The position numbers and the translations under genes were made by a program. This document shows, in pieces, positions 56,748 through 64,000 of a stretch of 64,000 nt of DNA (positions are counted from its first letter, which is position 1; each line of letters begins with the position of its first letter). The notes under the pieces were generated by a model that saw only the letters and a program-made list of their open reading frames with translations, did not search any database and was not told the origin of the DNA. Origin of the DNA: Heterostelium multicystogenum (taxonomy: Eukaryota > Evosea > Eumycetozoa > Acytosteliales > Acytosteliaceae); assembly GCA_003667245.1 (NCBI GenBank), contig RCNN01000058.1, positions 59,789-123,788 on the forward strand. The letters run 5' to 3'.

Positions 56748-59299
56748 ATGTCTTTCATTAAATGTAGTGGAAGGGGAATTTCCCAATCCATTGTAAGTTC
56801 AACCAACATACAATCAATATTATTCAACTCAACGATAAACAACAACAACTATAACATGGTTGATGTTAAATAATAATAATAATAATAATGATAGTAATCA
56901 TATTTAGAAATAGTAATATTAATCAAAAAAAAAACAATGTTAACAAACGTACAACATTTAGAAAGCAATGACTCAAAGAAGTTACAGCACTGCTGCTCCA
57001 ATGAGCCGTTTGGAACCAAACAAGAAGGTCAACTACGAGGGTATCGATCAAAAGATTAAACAATTCAGATTGCACCACAACAAGCCATTGACTTTGGCTG
57101 AGAAGATCCTCTACGGTCATTTGGAAGACCCATCAACTAAGGTCGAGAGAGGTATCACCTACTTGAAGTTGCACCCAGACAGAGTTGCCATGCAAGACGC
57201 TACTGCCCAAATGGCCGTCCTCCAATTCATGTCTGCTGGTCTCCCAGAGACTGCTGTCCCAACCACTATTCACTGTGACCATTTGATCGAAGCCTACAAG
57301 GGTGGTCCCACCGATTTGTCCCACGCCAAGGACATCAACAAGGAAGTCTACGATTTCTTGGCTACCTCTGCCGAGAAGTTCGGTATGGGATTCTGGAAGC
57401 CCGGTTCAGGTATTATCCATCAAATCGTTTTGGAAAACTATGCTTTCCCAGGTGGTTTGATGATCGGTACTGATTCCCACACACCAAATGCTGGTGGTTT
57501 GGGTATGGTTGCTGTTGGTGTTGGTGGTGCTGATGCCGTCGATGTTATGGCTGGTATTCCATGGGAGCTCAAGGCTCCAAAGATTATTGGTGTCAAGTTG
57601 ACTGGTCAACTCAAGGGATGGTCCTCACCAAAGGACGTCATCTTGCGTGTAGCTCACCTTTTGACTGTCAAGGGTGGTACTGGTGCCATCGTTGAATACT
57701 TTGGTCCAGGTGTCGACTCCTTGTCTGCCACCGGTAATGGCCACCATCTGTAATATGGGTGCTGAAATCGGTGCCACCACCTCCATCTTCCCATTCAACC
57801 AACGTATGGTTGACTACTTGAACGCCACTGAGAGATCAGCTATTGCTCAAAATGCCATGAAGTTCCGTGAGAACTTGGTTGCTGATCCAAACGCCCACTA
57901 CGATCAATTGATCGAAATCGACCTCAACACATTGGAGCCATACGTCAACGGTCCATTCACCCCAGACCGTGGTCACCCATTGTCACAATTTGCCCAATCC
58001 GTCAAGGATAACAACTGGCCAAAGGAATTGATGGTAGGTTTAATTGGTTCATGCACCAACTCTTCATACGAAGATATGTCCCGTGCCTCCTCTGTTGCCA
58101 AGCAAGCTCTTGACAAGGGTATCAAGTCAAAGGCTGCTTTCACCATTACCCCAGGTTCAGAGCAAATCCGTGCTACTATTGAACGTGATGGTCAAATGGA
58201 AATCTTCGAGAAGGTCGGTGGTGTTGTTTTGGCTAACGCCTGTGGTCCATGTATCGGACAATGGAAGAGAGACGACATCGTCAAGGGTCAAAAGAACTCA
58301 ATTATCACCTCTTACAACAGAAACTTCACTGGTAGAAACGATTCCAATCCAAACACCCATGCTTTCGTTGCTTCCCCAGAGATTGTAACTGCTATGGCTA
58401 TTGCTGGAGACCTCACTTTCAATCCAGTCACTGACTACTTGGTCGACGCCAACGGACAAAAGTTCAAGTTGGACCCACCACGTGGAGATGAATTGCCATC
58501 ACGTGGATTCGATGCTGGTGAAGACACCTACCAACCACCATCAAAGGATGCCGCTGGTGTTAAGGTCAAGGTTGACAAAGATTCACAACGTCTCCAACTT
58601 TTGGAGCCATTCAAGCCATGGGATGGACAAGATTTGCTCGACATGCAAGTTCTCATCAAGGTACAAGGTAAATGTACCACCGATCACATTTCAATGGCCG
58701 GTCCATGGTTGAAGTACCGTGGTCACTTGGATAACATCTCCAACAATATGTTGATTGGTGCTATCAACGCCGAGAACGGTAAGGCCAACGCCGTCTTGAA
58801 TCAATTCACTGGTGAAACTGCCCCAGTCCCAACCGTTGCTCGTGACTACAAGAAGCGTGGTGTCTCCTGGGTTGTTGTTGGTGATGAAAACTATGGTGAG
58901 GGTAGCTCTCGTGAGCATGCCGCTTTGGAGCCACGTCACTTGGGTGGTCGTGCCATCATTGTCAAGTCATTCGCTAGAATTCATGAAACCAATTTGAAGA
59001 AGCAAGGTATCTTGCCACTTACTTTCGCCAACCCAGCCGACTACGATCGTATCACTGGTGACGACATTATTTCAATCGTCGGTGTCAAGAACCTCACTCC
59101 AGGTGTCCCACTCAAGTGTATTGTTAAGAACGCCAAGACCGGAAATGAATTTGAAATTACCCTCAACCACACCATGAATGAAGGTCAAATTGAATGGTTC
59201 AAGGCTGGTAGTGCTCTCAATTACATCAAGAAGAAACAAGCAACAATAAATCAACTACCATTTCATTATATAAGAATAATAAATAAATTGAACAAATAA
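56748..59299 (+). CDS. aco2: mitochondrial aconitate hydratase
   Basis: Interconverts citrate and isocitrate in the TCA cycle with a 4Fe-4S cluster. Exon 1 (56748-56792) gives [15 protein letters not shown]; the second exon begins at 56962 ([20 protein letters not shown]), so the leader looks mitochondrial. Landmarks include [74 protein letters not shown] (cluster Cys), [11 protein letters not shown] (two cluster Cys), [20 protein letters not shown] and [19 protein letters not shown]. An AA at 57736-57737 is one base too many; [17 protein letters not shown] continues after it. The C-terminus after ALNYIKKKQ ([16 protein letters not shown]) is not typical and may follow a further indel. Codons are strongly C-biased. 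Confidence 0.95.
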
Positions 59300-59348
59300 A
59301 TTATTATAAGTTTTACTTCGACTTTATTACATTAAATTATTATTAGCA

Positions 59349-61538
59349 TTATGGACTCAATAGTTTAATTAATTTGAGTGACCCATTTTCCAATGCATGT
59401 TGGTAGATTTCCTGTTTGTTCATTAAAAGACCTTTTGATGCCAAATGGTAGTATCTTGAGTCTGAGCATTTTTTGTGTGCGAACTCTAGTGGAAGATTAT
59501 TTTGGATTTGATGTTCGAGAAGTGCATTGAAGATGAGGAAATTCTCCAAGGAATCTGGAGAGTTAAGAATTTGGTTCATAAGATCTCTGAAGTTAAGTGA
59601 GCTGGGTTTGTGTATCAAAAGATAGTTTGTAGTATCGATGCTAGTCAAATGGGAGACTTGGTTGACGAGTGTCAATGCCTCAGGATATGTACGACACAAT
59701 CTTTCTACAACTGAAAAATTATTATGTCTAATGGCGCATTGTATTGTGTATTGATCAATTGGTTGCTCTAAATGATCTATTATTAGATGAGCCATGCTGG
59801 AGTTAGTTTCAATTGCTCGGCACAACATATTCAGTGTAACTTTGAAGCATTGTTCATTTACAAGATATCTGAATTGATCGAAATCTTCTCTTGAGATGAC
59901 ATCTTCCAAAATTTCATTTGGCGGATTTGGCATATCTTTCAATGATGATGGTAGTTTAAAAAGAAAATCAATGAACCATGTTGGGTAAGAGTTTAGGATT
60001 GAGCATCCAATTAAAACAAATCTTTCGTCTACTTCGAACTCGCCTCCCTCGAGATGATCATTGTTGTAATAGCTATTGTTGGCATAGATAAGCTGTAGTG
60101 TGTCCTTAATAAAGGTCAATGTTTTGAGGTCTACTTTGTTGTTGACAATAACTGTTTCTGGATAGATTACTACTCTTACTGAATTTGATATCAAAACTTT
60201 CAATACCTCCATGTAGTCTTGGTGACTGAATAGAAGTTTGCTTGTCTCCAAAGAAGAGACCAAGAAGTTGCAGTCTTCATGTTTCAAATATTTGGTTATG
60301 TATCGGTTGCATAGATAAAGGTTTGCATTGTCATATGAATGTTGAATGATTAGGTTATAATCAATTGAGTCACTGAAATTTTGTTCCAAATAATCTAAAA
60401 TTGCCTCGTAGTCATTAGTGCTCTTTCGAGTTCCAATCTGGTTCAGGTAATGTTGATGGGCAGCTCTCAAAATGGATTGTGTAACATCAAGAGGATAGTT
60501 TAGTGAAACTATCTTTTGAATAGCTTCAAGACAGATGATATTGCCATGAATATGAATCTTTTGGTCCATTCTCTTTATAATATGATCAAATCTGTAGAAC
60601 AGATGGTAGAGAATATCTAAGTCTAAACATCTGGTGAGAAGTCGATGTAAATCTATAGGAGTAATTACTGGTCCTTCGTTCAGATCTAGTAGTCTTTTCA
60701 CAATAGATAAATCTGTATACTTTTCATTTGTAATGAATTGATCTATCAATCTAAAGCTAATTTTTATATGAGGAGCTTTCTGCAAAAGGAGATCCAACAT
60801 TGCCTTGGAGCTGACACGATTACAAGAAATATCGAAGCCGTTTGGTTGATGACCAAGCTTGGATGCTTCTATATTGTCAATAATCCACTCTACTAAACGG
60901 ATGTTGTTTGCATCGATTGCGAAAATTATTGCTTTTTCCCAATCGTTGTAGTTGATCACATTGTGGCGCATGAGAACTGACCAAGTTTCAATTGTTTGAT
61001 CGGTATGTTTTTCATTAGTATCGATACCATAAATCAAATTTAGATAATATTTCTCTGGTGACTCTTCAATTAGAAACTCGAGGAGAGTAGCACGATTTTT
61101 CAGAATGATTGCTTGCAGAATAACTTTGTGGTTGGGTCTAATCGCGTTGAATGCATACTTGATAAAGTCATCAGTCATTCGACCAATGAATTCTAATGAG
61201 GCCTTTTCTGCAAACGAAATGATAGTATTGAGTGGATGTATATAGTTGAAGTCTTTTCTTTTCTCAAAAAGATATCCAACAACCTGGTGATTAAATCTAT
61301 AGGTTGCCATCTCGACTATCTTGTTCTCTACTGGCAATAGATGAATGACGCTATCAATATGTTTGAAAAAGAGGTCATCTCTATTGTACTGCAACATGTG
61401 TCTCAATGAGAAAATTCTGTCGAATTCTGATCCCTTAACGGATCTTCCACATGCTATAATTCGATGGATTTCCGAAATCTGCTCGAATATAACAGATCTA
61501 ATATATAAATTTGCTAAGAGTGTTGAAATAGTAACCAT
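59349..61538 (-). CDS. large ankyrin-like family protein (third member)
   Basis: An intact single-exon protein of about 729 residues from the ATG at 61538 (an earlier in-frame ATG at 61559 adds seven). The opening MVTISTLLANLYIRSVIFEQ then ISEIHRII repeats the F-box-like N-terminus of the proteins at 9299-10579 and 38013-39522. The remainder is a series of weak helix-turn-helix units without the WLHENRTEGC signature (for example FINALLEHQIQNN, NFSVVERLCRTYPEALTLVN, AMLDLLLQKAPH). This may be a degenerate or more divergent branch of the family. It is tail-to-tail with aconitase, only 49 bases apart. Function unknown. Confidence 0.7.
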   Translation of the reverse strand: MVTISTLLANLYIRSVIFEQISEIHRIIACGRSVKGSEFDRIFSLRHMLQYNRDDLFFKHIDSVIHLLPVENKIVEMATYRFNHQVVGYLFEKRKDFNYIHPLNTIISFAEKASLEFIGRMTDDFIKYAFNAIRPNHKVILQAIILKNRATLLEFLIEESPEKYYLNLIYGIDTNEKHTDQTIETWSVLMRHNVINYNDWEKAIIFAIDANNIRLVEWIIDNIEASKLGHQPNGFDISCNRVSSKAMLDLLLQKAPHIKISFRLIDQFITNEKYTDLSIVKRLLDLNEGPVITPIDLHRLLTRCLDLDILYHLFYRFDHIIKRMDQKIHIHGNIICLEAIQKIVSLNYPLDVTQSILRAAHQHYLNQIGTRKSTNDYEAILDYLEQNFSDSIDYNLIIQHSYDNANLYLCNRYITKYLKHEDCNFLVSSLETSKLLFSHQDYMEVLKVLISNSVRVVIYPETVIVNNKVDLKTLTFIKDTLQLIYANNSYYNNDHLEGGEFEVDERFVLIGCSILNSYPTWFIDFLFKLPSSLKDMPNPPNEILEDVISREDFDQFRYLVNEQCFKVTLNMLCRAIETNSSMAHLIIDHLEQPIDQYTIQCAIRHNNFSVVERLCRTYPEALTLVNQVSHLTSIDTTNYLLIHKPSSLNFRDLMNQILNSPDSLENFLIFNALLEHQIQNNLPLEFAHKKCSDSRYYHLASKGLLMNKQEIYQHALENGSLKLIKLLSP

Positions 61539-61559
61539 TTTTAATTTGATGTTTCTCAA

Positions 61560-62307
61560 TGATCACACCTCAATAATGATATCGGATTTGAGCTTATCAA
61601 CTCTTCCCTCATCACCATTGTCAATAATTTGATCAGAAGAATTTTTCGATAATATTTAGAGAAAAAAGGAATGACAGAAGTTCCCCTCTGTACAGAGATA
61701 ACATTTTTCTGTGATGAGAAGGGATATCTCTTTAAAAAACAATGTCATTGTTCGAACGTAATTATCCCAATCTACTTTCAAGTTCACACAGTTAGCTTAT
61801 TGAAATTAATAATAATAATAATATTTTTATTATTATTATTATTATAATTAAGTTTGTCAATGTTTACATGGAAATTTCTTGTTTAATAGAAGAAAATAGT
61901 TGTAGGATAAAGCATATTGTTTAGGGGGGTTTTGGCATTATAGTATAATAAATATTAATATACAAACTTGTTCTTAAATATGTTATTTTGAAATTAAAGA
62001 TATTCCAAAAAAATTTCAACAGAATTTCATTAATGTACACACCAGTTTTACACGAATTTTCAAAAAATATACAACAATAACTGACTTATGTCAACTTTTA
62101 CTGTTAAAGGACTATTGAAACACAACAACTACCGAATAACAACATCAACTAATGATATAATTAATTAATTAATATTTATTTAGGCATACGGTCAATCTAG
62201 TTTAATAGTTTAATATATTTTATAATTATTTTTATTATTATTATTTATTAGTTATTAGTTATTAGTCAATTGATCAGATCCACTTGTAGTATACTGAGAG
62301 TAACGCG
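61560..62307. other. AT-rich intergenic region
   Basis: Shared promoter region of the ankyrin-like gene and the DnaJ gene. It contains facing AT triplet tracts (61807-61848), a TTTATTA-type run near 62224-62250 and tandem TTAGTTA/TTAGTTATTAG copies at 62248-62262. No coding frame is supported. Confidence 0.5.
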
Positions 62308-63803
62308 ATGAAAAAGAGAAATTACTATGAAGTTTTGGGTATCGATTAACTCTGACTCCAGTGCTGTGAAAAAGGCTTTCAAAATCATGGCACTCAAGTA
62401 TCACCCAGATAAATCGAACTCACCAGCAAACTCAAATGTAAATTCAAATTCAAATTCATTTAGTGAAATATTAGAAGCCTATCTTGCACTGAATGATCCT
62501 CACACAAATTGTCATACGACAATCGAATATTTTCTCACGATATAACTACGACGACATCATCATCTTCTTCTTCTTCCTCGACAATGGCTTCTCATCATCA
62601 TGATGACACAGAACAAAAAAGCAATAGAGCTTCACCTCCACCTTCTACACAACCCAGATCATCGACAACCACAACTACAACCACAACAACAACTACACAC
62701 GACTCGTTTGATAGCGCTAGTCCGAACACCATACCTGACAGCAGCAGACAAATGGGTACGATGAGTAAAAGCTTTAAAAACAGCCTCAATCAATCATCTT
62801 CATCAAACAGAATACCATTTTCAACGACGACACAATACACCAATACGACAACTGTGACAACAACTTGTTCAGAGCCATCGACACATTCACTATTCAATAA
62901 GCTATGTGACGTAGCAGGTAGCAATCGTTTAACTAGCAATGAACTTAACGAATTTTGTATATTAAAATCCACACCAGAGAAAGACAACAGTCTGAATAAA
63001 TCAAATAAGTATATTCCAAACGACATCAAAAGCATGTTGTTGCCATAAAAACAAAGGGAGAGAACATCAATACAACATTGCAAATCAGCTTTGAAGAGAG
63101 TGTGGAAGGTTGTCGCAAGTCCTATCTCCATAAATATAAAATAAGCTGTCCGCAATGTAGTGACAATCAATTCGTTTTAATTTCCAAATGCACATATTGC
63201 AAAGGCACCGGCACAGTTTCATCACAGCAAATTCTTAATGTAAACATTCCTCCAGGCATCAACTCTGGCTACAAAACAGAAGTTTGAAGGTCAGGGACAT
63301 GTTGGTGAAAATGGTGCGGCCTCACGGTGATCTAACACTGTGTTTCGATGTAAAAAGAACATCCAAATTTTAAGTAAGTCATATGACTATACTACTTTTA
63401 TATTTTGATCTTCTCATATTAATTAAACTACTTTTAAAAACTAGGCGTGATGGAGATGATGTTTGGGGGAGAAGTATCAATATCAATGATAGAAGCAGTT
63501 TTAGGTGGTAAAGTTACAGTACCATTTTTGTATGGTACGATGGACATCGACATCCAACCTGGAACTCAACCCTAACCAAATCCTAAAGATTAAAGAGCAA
63601 AGGATTTACAAATATTTTTCACAAGGAAGAAAGGTGATTTCTTTTTAAAGATCAACGTCGTTATTCCCAAGTCATTATCGCAACGCCAGCACGAAATTCT
63701 AAAAAGAGTTTTCAAAGTGTTCATAATAATTATCAATAGCTTCTATGTCCAAATCGATAGTATAATTTCACAGATATATTTGATAATATATATATTTATA
63801 TAA
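62308..63803 (+). CDS. DnaJ/Hsp40 protein with Ser/Thr-rich insert; many frameshifts as read
   Basis: The J domain reads MKKRNYYEVLGID, NSDSSAVKKAFKIMALKYHP then DKS (HPD motif present), and ...ILEAYLALNDPHT then SYDNRIFSHDI. An insert of about 150 residues rich in Ser, Thr, Asn and Pro follows, instead of the usual short G/F region. The client-binding part reads GENINTTLQISFEESVEGCR, KSYLHKYKISCPQC and CTYCKGTGTVSSQQILNVNI then PPGIN. Only two CxxC motifs of the normal four are visible. Further on, GDLTLCFDVKRTSKF, an intron, EVSISMIEAVLGGKVTVPFL, PGTQP and GDFFLKINVVIPKSLSQRQH appear in several frames. At least seven breaks occur (about 62346, 62507, 63050, 63283, 63318, 63470, 63570-63610). 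The end coordinate is the first stop in the last frame. It is either a young pseudogene or a poorly read gene. Confidence 0.68.
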
Positions 63804-64000
63804 TAGTATAAGTAATAAAGAAGTAAAAGTAATTAGTCATTGATCAGTAATTACAATAGAATCGATTTATTTAATGGTAGAGCGGTAAAGGTAAGGGTAA
63901 AGCAAATAACTATTATACTGTATTATTATTTTGAAATGGTTATTAATATTGTTGTTTGCAGTGAAAATTGTTTGATGTGAGTTGGATGGTAATGGTATTA

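Noticed and set aside
61735..61765. Second tRNA-like string TTCGAAC.
   Set aside because: Flanking bases do not form a T-stem and no other tRNA arm is visible.
1..64000. Transposons (DIRS, TRE, Skipper-like), CRISPR arrays or viral insertions.
   Set aside because: No reverse transcriptase, transposase, tyrosine recombinase, long terminal repeats or regularly spaced repeats were seen. The inverted repeats near 25.7 kb are too small to identify as a known element.

Overview
The window looks like nuclear DNA of a dictyostelid social amoeba. The genes carry short AT-rich introns with GTAAGT/GTATGT-like donors and (T)AG acceptors. Intergenic DNA is very AT-rich and full of (TTA)n/(AAT)n runs. Proteins contain Asn, Gln, Ser and Thr homopolymers, and the gene set is typical of the group: SCAR, a mitochondrial FtsZ, a two-EF-hand myosin-I light chain, and the WLHENRTEGC ankyrin-like family. 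Coding regions are less AT-rich than I would expect for D. discoideum, so another dictyostelid group seems more likely; this is inference.

Layout. 0-9 kb: Obg GTPase (cut by the window start, minus), acid sphingomyelinase-like phosphodiesterase (plus), a NagB-LmbE fusion enzyme (minus), a quiet region with palindromes and possible gene relics, and mitochondrial FtsZ (minus). 9-23 kb: ankyrin-like protein, kelch protein, TOM1/THH1-like membrane protein, an RRM/zinc-knuckle/RS splicing factor, a hydrophobic-hairpin protein, a single-lobe EF-hand light chain, and a second TOM1-like gene. 24-34 kb: SMYD-type SET protein, a non-coding stretch rich in inverted repeats, a secreted double-psi-barrel protein with two LysM domains, Mn superoxide dismutase, UFD1, a LIM-repeat protein, and SCAR/WAVE. 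34-47 kb: Atg27/MRH membrane protein, RhoGAP coiled-coil protein, second ankyrin-like protein, an unknown protein, a divergent CCT-like chaperonin, a GFA/CENP-V-like protein, and endoglycoceramidase. 48-64 kb: NBR1-like ZZ/FW protein, PHF5A, MTHFR, mitochondrial aconitase, third ankyrin-like protein, and a DnaJ protein.

The genes are mostly unrelated housekeeping functions: mitochondrial division and metabolism (FtsZ, SOD, aconitase, Obg), splicing (SR protein, PHF5A), protein quality control (UFD1, NBR1-like, DnaJ, CCT-like), actin control (SCAR, RhoGAP, light chain, LIM) and glycolipid or amino-sugar breakdown. I see no operons and no recognisable transposon.

The strongest cross-cutting signal is a large set of one-base frameshifts, mostly in short homopolymers, that break otherwise well-conserved genes while splice sites and motifs survive. 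At least 35 can be placed. They cluster in the sphingomyelinase, NagB-LmbE and DnaJ genes, and about a dozen other genes have none. I read them mainly as sequencing errors, so most 'broken' genes here are probably intact in the organism.
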